Shown here: piece by piece, positions 20,370-34,072 of the stretch
Position numbering within the stretch: the stretch's first letter is position 1
Layout of the letters: each line of letters opens with the position of its first letter
Source of the DNA: Toxoplasma gondii ME49
Lineage: Eukaryota; Apicomplexa; Conoidasida; Eucoccidiorida; Sarcocystidae
DNA: 64,000 nucleotides
Direction: 5' to 3'
NCBI RefSeq assembly: GCF_000006565.2
Contig: NC_031475.1
Coordinates: forward strand, 1,075,535 to 1,139,534
Notes under the pieces: generated by a model
Told to the model about the DNA's origin: nothing
Database searches by the model: none
The model's input: only the letters and a program-made list of their open reading frames with translations
Program-made: the position numbers and the translations under genes

Positions 20370-23300
20370 TCAAAATGTTGCTGCCACCGGCAGTTTCTGA
20401 GAAGTTCGACTACGCCGATAAACGGCACTGCTCACCAAGCCGGCAATGACCAGGGAGACTCCCACCACGCCATATAGGTCACCAATTCCGTGGAGTGAGT
20501 AGAAACCCGGAAAGAATGTGATCCATGCAAGAGCCTGCAGAGCAGAAAACACGGAAGAAGTACTTCAAGTGGCTCGGAGAGTGCATCCTTCCTCAAACAT
20601 ATCTCACTTCTCCTGGAACACAGCAAAACGGTTTACGGAAGGATGCAGTGTGCTCTCCTCCCACTCGCTGTGTGTTTTACACACTTGCGTTTCAGGAAAA
20701 CTATGTAAAAAGGGCACTCTTACACATGAGCGCGTACTGATCACTGGTCGGGGTACTTGCATCAGGGAGCCTGGTGCCCCGTGTCTAGCATGACTGCACA
20801 GGCGCACCTCTCTTCGAGGGTGCGGATGTATTTCTTTGTCGGCTAGCTGTCAAAATGAGACACCCTTTGCTATGTCAATGACACATAATTGAACGCTACC
20901 ATAGTCAGCGCTTCAGCAACATCAGAGACTTACTCCTGCTCCTGCTGCCTTCGCGGAGCAAAGAAGTACCAGCAGCCTCGACGGACGAAGACTCAGGACG
21001 GTTTGTGCATACGGGAAGAGTAGCCAGGCTGTCCTGTAAGCATTCATACAGACGAGAAACGACACCGTGCAAGTAAGTTCGTTCAATTCGGCGACATCTT
21101 CCAACCGTTCCTTGATAGGGTCCTCCGCACGTCATCCTACAAATCCCGCACTCGGATGTGTACAGCCTCGTGCAAGGGGTCAACAGGCCCGCATGGATTA
21201 CGGTGAAAGATTGTTTTTCAGCTGCGACAACTGATCGAACTCGCGCGTCCCAGCACTACGGCAGCCGCCTCGGTTCAGCTCTATGTTTTGTATCCCTACA
21301 CGTTTGCCAGTACTAAGAGAAGAAGCCTTGATTACCGATGTGTCGTTCTCGCAGGTTCATGACCCAACCGAATAAGATTTCCCCTGGAGCCCACAACCTG
21401 TGTATCTCTCGCTCTTACCAGGCATCCAATATTCGCACCACAGAGAGCCACGCAAAGAAAAGCGCGTGTGTCGTCAGAGGACTACCCTCAAACCACCGTC
21501 CAATGTGGACACTGTTTCGGATAAGTGACTCGGGGCTTCCAGCGGATAGAGTTTTTGTGAGTGTTGCAACAAACCCCTCGCTGGCGAGCAATAGACCGGA
21601 CAAGCAACACAACCACGGCAGCGTGCTGGGCGCCTGGCCTCTCATTCTGTTGGAGGACCGCTTATTGCCGTCTCTGTGGCAAGGTCCAGTGGCGGAAGCG
21701 TCTTCTTTCAGAGCAAAGAAAGGAGAGTTGACGGCAGAGAAGAGGAGGATGACAGCCACTGAGCCCGCATTTATGTAGGAGACGCCGTGGTCAGAAATTT
21801 GGAAATCTTCTTGGCCAACAAACCGCCAGGAAGCTTGCACTAGGAAAAACGCCTGCGACCCGACAAGACAGAAACATGCGAAGAATCAGCTAGCCTTCAA
21901 ATGTCGTCTCAACGTCCCACAGAGGAATGGGTTTTTCAAGTGCGTGAAATACACTTTCGAAACACTAAAGCTACAGTGGAACGTCGGAGAGAACTTCAGC
22001 AACTTTAGGTATGGATCGCGAAATGACCGTCACTGTTTCGCCATAGTGCTAGGAGTTGAATCTATGCTTTTCGTATCGTACGGAGCTGCAGAAAAGGGCA
22101 GACGTGTTTCCACTCCAAAGAGTCTCCACCGTTAGTTGCTCGCAGCTCCCTCTCTTCGCAAGAAGCATTTCTCGTGGGCACTTCTCAGCAGATACTCCCG
22201 CATCATCGCCTCGAGTCACCCTCTTCCTTGCCAACTCACCATTCCTTGGATCGCAGTTATCATTGCAACGATCACACAAGTGAACAAACTGTCATCGCGG
22301 GGACTTGGTATGACGTCCTGGTCAAAGTAAACGCCAGTTCCGGCAGGATTCATCGTTGAAACTACAACATTAAGTCTGGATGTCTGTCCTGCCGCCTGGA
22401 CAGGTCCAGACAGAGCCAGCCGATCATCTGGTCGATTAATTTCCTCTCCGTAGAATGTCTGCGGGACACCGCGGGTCACAAGAGGCGACTGTTCCTCGAC
22501 GGTAACCTAGTGACACACAGGAAAGAGAGCTACGCAGACGATGATCGATTATACTTTGTTTGCACTACACAACTGAGATGTTTAGTGCGCTGAGTGTAGC
22601 TGTATCCAGCGTACGTTTGGAACGCCAACGCGTGCCTACAAGTTTAGAACCCCAGGCTACTTCAAGAAATCAAAGCGTAGCCAGGACGTTTACGTCGCAC
22701 CGGCTGACAGCGTTGCACACCGCTGGAAAAAGCGCAGCTCAAGTACACACACTGACGGACTATCTTGCGTTGTCCGGCCTACTGAAGAAACTCACTGCGT
22801 TTTCGCATGAGACCAAGCAACACCGCTTTTTATTTCGAGTGGGCACAGAAATGTTGAGCACAGGAAGCCAGTCACACGGAAATCTGAGTAGTTCCTCGCA
22901 CATCCCCAATTCACACTCTTCACCCAATTCTTGTCCTCTTGAGGAAACAGCCTGAAGTGCTGCCCTGGTCACTCTCCTTACCTCGCACCCGATGAACTCT
23001 CCAGGAAGGCATTCAGATTCCCAGTTCCGTTCGCGTTGTTGCAAAAGCAAGGAAGCCACCAACTGGACGACGGCGAACGCAGCAGCTGTGCCCATGAGTA
23101 GAAGAGGTAACCGCGCCAGAATTTCGTCCTGAAGATAAAATCGCTCTCGCTGTCGCCACGAACCTTCCCCCAGGATTTGCTGCGGTGCGGGGTTCTGCCA
23201 CCGCGAATGCACGTGCCTTCCGAAGCCCCCCTGTGTGTGAGTCCCCGTCGGAGAGACGCTAGCGGGGCTCAAGTTGTCGGGATTGAGGAAGAGGGAATGG

Positions 23301-25036
23301 ACGATAGGCAGGAGCGCCATGGACAAGCAGCGGAAACCAAAGAAGAGACCTGAAGGAGAAGGTAGAGAAAACACAAGCGACCTCTTTGAGTTTTTTTTCT
23401 TGAGGAGGCTCCCCGCTGCTCTGTGAATTTTAGGTTGCCGGTGAAATCTCTATTTGGAACAGGACGCTTGGCAGTATATACAGTCCCAGCAGCGGCGGTC
23501 AAACCCGAGAAGAGTCGAGTACCCTCCACATGCGCCACGCGTCAAAAGCGTCCATCCCGTTGCGTAAGACACCGAGAAACGGGGGAAACTCACCGGACAT
23601 GCTGCACCCGGTTTTCCGTTCTCCAGCGTATAAGGTTGGCCGCTGCCGACCACCAAGGGAAACGCCGTGCATGAGGCCAGCGCCGAGGCCGCCCACGCCG
23701 GCGTAGACGCAGTAGAACAGGAAAGGGTGCGCAGTTAGGACATCAGCAGAAAGGAGAAAAGCGGAGAGCAACAGAGAGCCGGTGACCAGCCAGCCAGAGA
23801 GAAGGGCCGCGAGAGGCAGCGAGAGAAAGGAAAGCAACTTGACCGACAAAGGCGTCGCCAGGGCTGCACAGAGAATGGAAGTGAGAAGCAAAAAAAGAGG
23901 GGTGTTTTGTGAAGAGAAGAACCCAATGGAGTTGAAGGAACTAGGGTAAATCAGGATGCCCCGAAGTCGCTTCCGCACCTACGTGTGGACGCGAATACCT
24001 CAGACTCAATGAAAGCCAGACCCAGTTCCCTAAGCAACGAAGCAGGAGTCTCCCAGCCCTCTTCGCTCATCACTTGTCTTGCGTTCAAACGCATTCTCTC
24101 CATTGCGGACCTACCCTGCAGCGCGCCTTGGAGAGCACAGACGAGCAGCATCTCTCGAACTGCCACGTTCTGCAATCCCACCTGGCGCAGGTAGGAGGCC
24201 AGGTAACATGTCAGACTTCCGTAAAAAGTTCCAGCGAGGCAAGTGAGTCCAAAGAGGCACACGCCCAGAGAAGGACCCCATCTGTGTCTTTGGGATTTCG
24301 ACCGGCGCCATGCTTCACTGGTTTCCGACGCCTCGCAGCTCGCAGATGTTCGAGGACTGTCTGTCGCTGCAACCTGCTGGAGAGACGCCGGGAGGCCCAA
24401 GCTCGCTCCCCACGACTCCACTTCTGCGTCCGCAGAGTCTCCCATGTCACGGCTCCACTCGTCGCTTCTTGCCTTCGCCGGAGACGCCTCTGAACCGTCA
24501 TACTCTGCCGCTGAGTGCCCGCTGCAATGTAAGGCGTAACCGTCTCTGACAGAGTGGTCTTGACACGCATCATTGGAATGCGCCTTCTCCAGTTCAGTGC
24601 CGCTCTGGCAGTGCGTCGACGGAAGAGAAAGAGGAGGACAGAGTCCACTGCGATTTCTAGGGGATGGGGGACTGTTTGCAGAGCCGTCGGCAGTTGCAGT
24701 CTCCGTAGATAAGCCACATGAAGAAGAGGCTGCCTGGTGATCTCTGGACTCGGACGAGAAAGAATCGGTTTCTGCAGAGATTGAAACGGCGGAGTTTCGC
24801 GAGGGGGAAACTCCATTGCATCCTTGACAGCCTGCCTTTGCCCGAGATGGACAAGCAAACTGGCGTAGGTCACCAGACGAATCGAGATTCTGTTCCGTCG
24901 ACGGGGAAGACGCGGCGATGTTTTGTTGAGCAGACATTTCCGCGGCGTGGTTCTTCTTCGTCCACGTCTTTGCCGGATCCGGATGCTCCCCTCCTACGGC
25001 GCTGTCAACGAATCCTTTTCTGCCGGCTTTTCTCAT
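20370..25036 (-). CDS. Major facilitator superfamily transporter
   Basis: Seven exons on the minus strand, all phase-consistent: 25036-24115, 23863-23594, 23349-22982, 22458-22240, 21852-21419, 21033-20934 and 20534-20370, giving about 825 residues. Exon 4 could instead begin at 22488, adding 10 residues. The first 250 residues form a Ser/Thr-rich cytosolic tail. The first span holds FGLTCLAGTFYGSLTCYLASYLR, and exon 2 gives paired hydrophobic helices plus GVGGLGAGLMHG. A central loop of about 100 residues separates the halves. Later spans include ITFFPGFYSLHG and YGVVGVSLVIAGLVSSAVY, giving roughly 12 spans in all. The layout fits an MFS symporter of monocarboxylate/oxalate type or the apicomplexan amino-acid transporters (ApiAT); substrate cannot be read from sequence. 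It is a plasma- or organellar-membrane protein. Confidence 0.8.
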
Positions 25037-27588
25037 GGCTGCGTCCTCAATGCTTATGCAGGTGCTCTCCTGCTTCCTGGACGGAGTTGAGCCCTTTGTG
25101 AAATGTTACGACGCACTTGACGCACCGACGGTAAAAAGGTGGAAGGCAGATGCGAAGCTCTTCGGGGAGTGAAAGCAGAACTTCGATGGCTAGACGAGAA
25201 CTTTAGGATGGGGGTGGAGTACAGACGCCCATGAGAAACGGAAATGTCCGTGGACGGATCAAAGGAGAAGGCAAGGCGGAGAAGAGAGGGAAGGAAGGAA
25301 ACATTTCGCAACTTGCCTGGTCGCTTCCACTTGGAGTGTGCGGCACTTCTTGGGGTCGATTTTTGAGGGAAGCCGAGACTCGTCGCAGTTGGCTTTTGGG
25401 AAGCAAAGCCTCAGAGAGTCGCGAGCCGCTTGCCATGCGCCCCCTGGACCTGAGGCGACAGGTACGGAGCAACAGAGGAAGCAAACGGTACGAGGGAAAC
25501 GGTGGGCGAAGCTGGCGAGACGGGTTTGCTTTTGGAGGCGCAGATTGCCACCGCTGCGCCACCGCCTGTGTGGTGTACACGAAGTTGAGTTGTCTTACCT
25601 TGACAGAGAAGTTCGAACGCGCCGAGTTCTTCCTCTAGAAAGACACGTTCGCTTTTCATGGACTCACTACACAGCAGTGTCGGAGAAAGAGGAGTTGCCA
25701 GGCAGCTGAGTTCGTCAGGCTGACGTCTTTCAGAGTCCAGCGCCGCCAAGTGTCACTGGTTTCACAAAGACCTCCCGTGTAGGGACGAAAGAGGAAAACG
25801 AACAGCCGTTCTGAACCGGAGAGAATAGAGGGTCTACGAGGCACCTGAATCGAGCTCCAGAGGCTCAACAACCTACTCTTCGCTCAGTGGAGAAAGCATC
25901 TTTACACGATCAAGACGATAAAGTGCGCTGGAAAGGTGTGCACGGGGCCGCGAAAATCCCCACCCCTGTGAGGAACCGTACGTGCACCGCACACTATCGC
26001 TGAGATCCGCGTGAAGTCCAGATTTGCCTCAAGATGCCTGTTTCAAGAAATGGCGCCACGACGGACACGCAACGTGACAAGAAATATGCAGTAGATTCTC
26101 TCCAGTGTGTCTCTGGAGACGAGAACAAAAGTGCTGGGACTGAAACGGCGCCGACTGTTCGGTGTGCAACTGTGCAGCAAGTGGGTTTGGTCGGGACAAA
26201 AGTCGGGGTGACCGTGACGAATCGAAAACACGCATTTACAAAGATGTACGACAGCGTTCAGTCCTTGATTCAACGGATGGTAGAGGATACATGTTCCGAC
26301 AAAAGTTGTCGACATGGAGAGAAGACGCCTTCTCGAGCACGGCGGGATGAGCAGCAAGCACTCGAGTGGAGCCTGGGTGCCGGTGTCTCGCCATTTTGCG
26401 TGTGGCGTCTGTGTCAGCGGAAGACTCGGCGCTGCATCTGAGAGAGCACATCCGACAGATCGAGTCCTGAATTTCGCACAGGAACCGTCCAAACGCCTGC
26501 ATGTGTCACATCGTGGGCGAATTATCCCAAACAAGACTGTGGAGAGGCAGCTCTCAGTTGTCGTACGGAGAAACCGCCGCAAGACACCTTTTCTCAGAAG
26601 CGGAGGGACAGGGGCAGGGAGACGAGGATAGAAGAGCCTGTTCTAAAGGTTCTTGCACAATGAGTTGCTTGCTTGCGATCCTTTTCTGTGTGTACCTCCC
26701 GTTTCCTTACACAAGTCCCGTGTGTAGGCTTTTCACTGGTCCGACGCCACCGAAAGTATGCCACAGACGCCCTCTCGCCGTCCGCGCTTTGTCTTCACGC
26801 TTTCTCGCCTAGGTGCCTCCAGCAACAGAGGTCGTTTTTCGTGAAAGTATATTCCGTCTGGTAAATGAGCGTCGTTTAGAACATTCGCCACATTCCCAGT
26901 TTTCGCGTTTGCGACGAAACCGAAGTCTTCGGTGCACTGACGATCCCCAGCCGTCTCTTTCCGGGTCGTCAGTGCTCGTGCAAACCGTCATTCTCGCTTT
27001 GTCTAGCCGTCAGTTCCTCTTCCGTTCCTTCTCTCGTCAACATCTTCACCACCGTTTGTCTCCTCGCTTCTCTGCGCGACCTCGAATTGTCCAAAACCCC
27101 GCTGATCCTGTCACCAGCATGCCCTGCACCAGCGAGCACACCGACCATCCGTCGTTCACACCGAGAATAATGGTCGTTGAAAAACGAAGCCACTCGCCCG
27201 TCAGTTTCGCTCCACCTTGCCCGAGTGTGCGAAAGTCTTTCCTTCTTGAGACGGGGAATGCTTCCGCGGCCTTGCTGTATGCTAGACGTAGCAAGAGTAT
27301 GTAGAACACGGTTTTCTGGGAAAGACCCCAGAGAGTCACTCACTGGATCCCACGCAGCCAGGCAACCCTTTGTTCCCCGTCCTGCAAGTGTCGCCGACCA
27401 TTCATCTACAGCTACTCCAACTCTTGTGTGTAAATGCCGGTTAGCTTCTCCTCTTCCTTTCTCAGTGTCTTTTCTTCACCACGCGTGCTTCTGTAGAGCT
27501 AAAGGAGCAGCTGTTTTTTTTTTGAGTGTCGCATCGCCTCTGGCCTTCCCCCTCGTCGCCGCCTCACTGAGACCGGCGCTGCCTCCCA
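25037..27588. other. Divergent intergenic region
   Basis: 2.5 kb between the 5' ends of the MFS gene (-) and the F-box/WD40 gene (+). It presumably carries both promoters and leaders. Open frames of 100-180 codons overlap on both strands at 26.0-26.6 kb but have no supporting junctions or motifs. The 27.0-27.5 kb stretch is pyrimidine-rich on the plus strand, as expected of a leader. Confidence 0.45.
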
Positions 27589-30500
27589 ATGCCGTGGCAG
27601 CGAAGTTTCATTTCCTCCAGCCTCGCTGCGTCAGAGTCTCCAGATCGTTTCGGCAGAGAGTTCCTGTCTGCTCCACTGCATGCATTGGCTTTCCGGTGCC
27701 CGCCTCCCGCGTCTGTCTCCGATGAAAATCTTTCGCCTCGAGGGGCGAAGAGTGAAGACGAGGCGGCAGGGGGAACGCTCTGCCGCGCCGCCTTGGTGTC
27801 TCCCCGTGTCACTTCCCTCTTGTCAGATGCACAACTCGACGCATGCAGACACGGCCTGGCGAGCCGCACGCGAAGTTCGAGCACCCTGCACCGGGCGATC
27901 TCGACTCCCCCGCGGAACCTGCGTCGCGCTGGAGACTCTCACTTGGTGCGCGCACAGCTACCAAATCCGCCGGACTGCGCTTGGTTCGGTTTGGGAGAAA
28001 AAGAGAAAACGGAGAAGGCGAGACCTCGCTGGTCTGCGCTGGATGTACTTCTCAGCGAAGATGTGCTCCGGTACGTTCTGGCCTATTGCGGCCCGCGCGA
28101 GGCGGCTGCTCTAGCTGCTGTCTCACCCGTATGCAGAGGCGCCATGACTGTCGCCTCTCTCGATCCGCTCTGGTACACCTGGTGGCTAGATCGGCAATTC
28201 CACTTTTGGCCTCACACACAAGTGCCGCCAGATGTCCTGCCTTGCTCGCAACCCCTCAAAGTGGAGGACGCCGGCTGCGAGTCCCCAGACGGCGGGGCTT
28301 CGCGGAAACCGAGTGGAGCGGCCGGTGAGACAGTCACTCCTCGCTGCCGAGATGCGGATTTAGCTGCGAGATCTGCTCGAGATTCAAAGCCGTCCAACGC
28401 CGCGTCTGGCGCTGACTCGGTGCCGCCACGAGGTTCAGGCTGTCCTGGATCGAGTGCCGAGCTGCGTGCAGAAGGCGATTTCTTTCGGAGTTCGTTTCTT
28501 GAAAATGGCCTACCTGTGCACCTCCTGGGACGAACGCCGAAATCGCCATTCATAACGGGAAACCTCGAGATCGAAGGCTGGCCGCCAAGTACGCCGCCGC
28601 TGATACTGGGTCTCGGACCGCACAGCGGCCTGTGGCGGAGGCAGTTCCTCTGGAGTGTCCGGACACTCCACAACTGGGCAACCGGGAGGTGCCAGAGGTT
28701 CCAAGTCCCAAGCAGCGACCACTCGCTGCTTTCCGTGGCTCTGCATCCGTCTTACCAGTCGCCGCTCTGTTCGTGCCGCGCGGTTCAGTCAGTTTTTTCC
28801 GCGGAACTGCAGCGGCGGCGTTCGCGGCGCTCGTCGTTTGTTTCGGAGCGCCGGGCGTCGCGAGCGGGGTCGACAGCCAGGGAAGTCTCGGAACTTGCGT
28901 GTGGGCCATGCAATGGTGAGGTCGGTCCAGTCAGCCCGGATGTCCCCCGCGAGCGTTCTACAAGCCGTTCGCGTTTACCCCCGTTCGCCATCACGCAAGG
29001 CGAACTGTCGGACCCTCAAGAGGCTCTAAGGCACCATCCGCCACCATGTTTTGATCTCGTGGAAGACTCCGCACGCGACTTGTCGGGGACCCGCAGCCAA
29101 GGCCCTGGATTTTGCGGCGCTGAGGTACAGAGAGATGACAATTTCAGAGCCAGTTTCGGTGAGGCACCCGTGTCGACCCGCAGACGATCTGGCGGCAGCG
29201 CGCGTCGCGGCGTTTCCGCGAAAGAAGAGTTTGGAGAAGCCTGGGGAGAAGGACGAATGGACCTGAACGACGAGCAAGAGTTCCCCGCTTCCGTGGGCTT
29301 CACCTTCGAGCCCCGATTCTTCTCTGTCCACGAAGGTCTCGACGCGGTTCTCGAGCAACGGTCGTGCTTCTTCACCGCCTCGGCGGACAGGGTAGCGGTC
29401 TACGAGCACGCCAAGAGCTGCAGCGCCCCGCTCTCAGCCCGTCAGGAGAAGGAGCCAACCAGACTGAAGGAAAGACAGAGTCGGTCTCAGGCTCTGTCTC
29501 CGTCGCTAGGGCCCCGCGCTCAACCGGATGTCCACTCCACGTTGCTGAACTCACCGGCGCTTACGCCGGTATTGGCCCCGGCCTCGAAATCCCGTGAACG
29601 AACGATCTCCGACCTCGACTCGTACGAAATCTACCTCTGGAACCAAACAGGCTGTGCGCCAAACAACGTAAAGAACCGGACCTCTGGGGCGGGGTCTCTC
29701 GGAAGCAGAGAAGCGGCGGACTTCGGCAGCGCGCGCGGCTTGAGCAGCTCCTCCGAAGCCTTCTCAGGCCAGGCGATAGGTCTCAGCGCCTGTGCCGCGG
29801 GGAGTCAAGGGGCGAACGTGCGACGCGGAAAGACAAGGAGCAAGAAGCCGAGTGGCAGCGGCCGGAAACCGTGTCCTGGGTTCCCTGAGTCGCCCTCGCT
29901 GTCTCCAGTTGAGGCCATGAACGAACGGGAGCGACCCCGAAGCTGCAGCTCACCCCCTCCCTTCGCTCTAGAGCCGGCCCTAAATCCTGTGCCGGACAGC
30001 GAAGAAGGTCCAGGCGACAGATCCGAGAGCAGGCGCAAGGCCAGACTCCTCGCCGCCGACGGAGGCTTCGGAGACACGCCTGGAGACCAGGGCCGCGAGA
30101 AGGGAAGCGAACGGACTTGGAAGGAGTTTTCCTTGCCCCAGGGTGGCCTCCCGAGCAGATCTGCCCACGCGGAAGGCAGCCAGAAACACAGAGGAGATAG
30201 GGGCTGCTCGATGCCCTCGACCCCTGCATGCATGCGACCCCTGAGCGCGTGTTCCAGGCCACCTGTCCACGAGCTTTCGCGATTCGCCAGGGGAAGCGCC
30301 ACTCTGCTCTCCTGCCGCATCCACACCGAGACAGGGCGCATGGCGTGTACGATCGGAACCGCGGCCGTGATGGAGACGGCTGGGGAGACTCGCGTGGGCG
30401 GCAGGCGCCGAAGAAAGTGCGGAAGCGTAGGAGGCGCGACTGGAGCTGCGAGTGTTTGCGAAGGACGCGTTTACGATCTACACAGTGGGCAGGTGAGCGC

Positions 30501-33500
30501 AGAAGAAAGAAAAACATCGTTTCTGCGGAGGGAGGTCTCAGATGCTGTCACAATGGAAGTTACAGTGCAATACCCATCAGATAACAGCTGACCCTCGATT
30601 CTCTGGTACACAGGATTAAACGCGATTCCGAGGTTTCTGGAATCTAGCTTTTTCTGGGGAGTATGCGCGTTCTGGTGGAGTGAAGAATGTCATCACGGCT
30701 TCCGAACTCCCATTCTAGATCGGGACGAATAGATTACCACATCCGCTGTACTAAGCTGGCATTACGACTTGGCTGAGGGATGCTCACGGAGTAGTGGAAA
30801 TCACAGGGTCGTTCTCTGGTTGTCTCCTGTACGGAACTTCGCTGTTTCTTGATGGTTCAAATGAATGACGAAAACCTGCCCTGTGAACACACTACCGGAG
30901 TGACTGGAGGGAAATCATGGATTCGTTCTCCATAATGGTTTTCGCGGGGTGCCGCCTGTTTTGTAGAGAGTCAGTTGTCTCATGGTAGGCCCTGTGAGGG
31001 TGAAAGCTCGCCTTTCGTGCTGTGAGTATGGAGCCTCACAGAAACGATTCTCTTTTTCGCATCCACATTTTGACAGCATGTTCGCAAGAAACACTTTGGC
31101 ACCCAAAAAGACAACGTTGGAATCCCTCGCTTATATTTTTGAGCGCCGCCGCCCTGGGATTCTGTTGATTACTACGATGGCTCTTGGAAACGAAACTACG
31201 TGGAAGCGTGCAGCACGATGGTACGTATCGTGAAATGTAAACACCGAGGCTAAACGCTTTTTCTCCTGTCACGTGTGTATCTGTTTGGATGTCTTTGCAG
31301 CTTGTCTGCTCACTCGACATCGACGGCAATGGACTGCATCCACTGCAGTTCCGGTACGCGTTCTCCGACGACGCCGGTCTCCTCTTTGGCTTCGACAGAT
31401 GGCACCGGTAGGGCGCTTTACAGCGAGCGTTCCGTCGGCGTATGCGGATAAGCAAGCGAGCTGGTCGTTTTTGTACTTCTCAATGAGAGAAACAATTCCG
31501 TATCTGTCAAGCGAGTACCCGATCAAGCTTGGTAGGATACGCGGGGTAGACCGCGGGTCGTTTCAGAAAGTCACGTCGAGGCGCTGGCTCGTGCCAGTGA
31601 CTGGAAACTGCGTGCCACATGCGTGCACCGTGTTGAACGCAATTTCCAGTCTTCTGTGTCCCATCTACACATGTGCGGCGCCTTGCACAGCGGGCGCTGT
31701 TTCTCTCTCTTCCGTTCTTCGCGTGGTAGCCGAGCTTTTGTTTGAAACCGAAGAGCCAAGAGAACATGAATTTCTTTCCTATCAACGAGTGGGTGGGAGA
31801 GACACAGACAGTCATATTGGTCTGTCCGACATGTACATGACTTTCAGCCTGAACTTCGTCTGTCTACCAGATTGTCTTGTCCAGCTCTCCAGGAAGCTGT
31901 CCGTGCGCATGTCTTCGGGCATTGTGTCTCAGAGAGTTCGTCTGCTGGAACCTGGCGAGTCTCTACGAGGGCCAGATCAGCCTGGATGCCGCCGCCATCA
32001 TTGCGGCGCATGCAGACGGCATTTTGGCGATGGATGCTGCTGGATGTGGCCCAGGGATCCACTCCGCCACTGGCGACTGTCGGGTGCTGGTGGGCAGCCG
32101 CGATGACACCATAAGCCTCTACGCTGCAGACCCTTTCGTCCGGCTTCAGACGTTCTCGGGGTGGGTTTCAGTTATAATGAGGTTGTCTGGTTTGATGCTG
32201 GTTTCTTTTTTGCACTGGGTTTTACTCGTCTGTCTGTGCCCCACAACCAGCCACGACGCTGTCAGCTGCTCCCCGTATCGAGTATCGACAAGATCGCTAG
32301 GGCCGAATGGTAGTGCAGAAAATGGTGCCAACGCATTGTCCCTAAAGCGCTCTCTTCCCATACCGATCTGAAGAGGACATTTTGATATAAAACGACGGCA
32401 TCGAAACCCGTAGATCGACGCACACTGTGCGGGAGTGCATGTTCTTGTTCGACACCATCGTTTTGATGGTGTTTTTCGAGCTGCTGTCCTTAGACATGAA
32501 GGCGAGGTATCGGCTGTCTGCTGGCTGGCGAGGACTCCTTGCAATGAAGAGGCTGCATCCGGCTGTTTGTGTTCGCGTCGTCAACAAACGACGGTTTTCG
32601 CATCGGGCGCATACGATGCTCTGGTCAAGATCTGGGATGTGCGACAAAAACCCAGTGCCGGCGTTCACAGGGGTAAGCATAAAGCTTGGCGAAGCCGCGC
32701 GAGGCGACCGATCAGTTCCTCTCTCCCTTACCATGGCGCCTGTTCCCATCGATAGAATACGCCGGTCGACTTCGTATTGGAGCCATTCCTGTGGAAGGGA
32801 ATACAGTGCAACGTCGTAGTTGTGTGTTATGCTGAGTTCACTGATGCGATTGGGGGGGTGTTCATCTTCCGACGGTACGATCGAGAGCCGGTGGATGAGT
32901 TGTCGGGCGAACACAGGACAAAAGCCCGCGGGTGTGAGGAAGTGCAGAGCAACTGCCTCTGTAGAACAAGCGCGCCTGGCCTTGGTTTTCGAGACGCTTT
33001 TTTGGCATGGAGTTTCTTGTCTCTTCGTCTGCGGGGTCACTGGAAGTAGCCGGACACGGCGGTGCGGAAGGCCACACGGCAGCCACCGTGCCTTCAGCGC
33101 TCTTTTCGTGGTGTCTGTCTGTTGAACGAAGAGTGAGGAGACAAACTGGGAGTGTCTGTCGAGACGTGCATCTCCTTGTGCGCAGATCGACAGCTGACTT
33201 TGCTCGAACACCACAGTAGAATCAGCAGCATCGCCGCCGCGGGTCCCGACCAGCGCATGCTGGTAACAGGCGACACAGATGGTGTTGTCAAAGTAAGCCT
33301 TGGTGAAAGGAAATGCGCGTTCTTGCGGCGTTCTGGAGCGAACTCGGTTCGTGCAAGAACAATCTATTCATCGACAAAGCTGAAACGCGGCGACATGGCA
33401 GGGTTCCGGCTGCATCCGGTTGTACATGGACAAACTGAAGTGGAAGCAAGTGTCTCAACAGGTGATAGGTGCACACCTTTGGTATCTCGTCTGCGACATT

Positions 33501-34072
33501 GCGTAGATGGCGAATGTTGTGTTTGCCATCGGGGGGGCGAGTGATCTCTGGCGGAGCGGTAAGAAAGCAGGTACACGAGAAGTCTCAAGAGTGGGAACAG
33601 CCAACTTTGGTTCTCTGCACTTTCTGCAGCTGTGGGATCTGCGGCGTTGTACCAAATCGGTTTGCACAGTCCAGTACGATGGACCTGTCACGGAACTGCA
33701 TGCAAATGCAGCTTTATGTCTGGTGAGTTTCGTTGTTCCCTCACCTACTGGGTCAGTTGGGGCTGTTGGTACCTCTCTCGTGCGGCAGCCGGGCGCATTC
33801 TCGCCGGGTGGAATCATACGCGACCAGGCAGTCCAATGAAGGGGAAGGTAGCTGCTCGATTCGATGTAGATTTTCAGACTGAGTAGATGTGCACGGGCAG
33901 TAGAAGCGCGAAGCGCTCTGCAAGAGCGGACCAAATAATAGGCGGTCCGAGTGCGACAGTGGACTAACTGTTCTTGTGTGAATGTGATGTGAATGAACAG
34001 GTGTGCGTGAGCTCTCGCCGAGGGAAGGACGGACTCTACGTGATGGATTTCAGTGGCGATGTGCCCGTTTGA
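27589..34072 (+). CDS. F-box and WD40 repeat protein
   Basis: Seven exons, every junction in phase: 27589-30492, 31301-31407, 31933-32160, 32494-32672, 33186-33292, 33630-33722 and 34001-34072, for 1229 residues. An F-box-like motif lies at about residues 148-196 (DVLLSEDVLRYVLAYCGPRE..CRGAM..LDPLWYTWW). It is followed by a segment like those linking F-box and propeller (WSVRTLHNWATGRCQ). The C-terminal exons carry WD repeats: RVYDLHSGQ; VLVGSRDDTISLYAAD; a canonical GHEGEVSAVCW..TVFASGAYDALVKIWDVR; HHSRISSIAA..LVTGDTDGVVKLWDLR; and YVMDFSGDVPV. By family this is a substrate receptor of an SCF (SKP1-cullin-F-box) ubiquitin ligase. About 600 low-complexity residues separate the F-box region from the propeller. 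Five or so blades are evident; others may be hidden in exon 1. Confidence 0.85.

Noticed and set aside
23945..23985. A 38-base intron joining MFS exon 1 to exon 2 at the TAG acceptor
   Set aside because: Too short and with a weak donor. The GTAGGT donor at 24114 with the pyrimidine-rich GTGCAG acceptor at 23864 keeps phase and joins membrane spans sensibly.
26034..26582. Overlapping open frames on both strands (135 and 179 codons)
   Set aside because: Both strands are equally open, with no motif and no phase-consistent neighbours; likely promoter or leader sequence.
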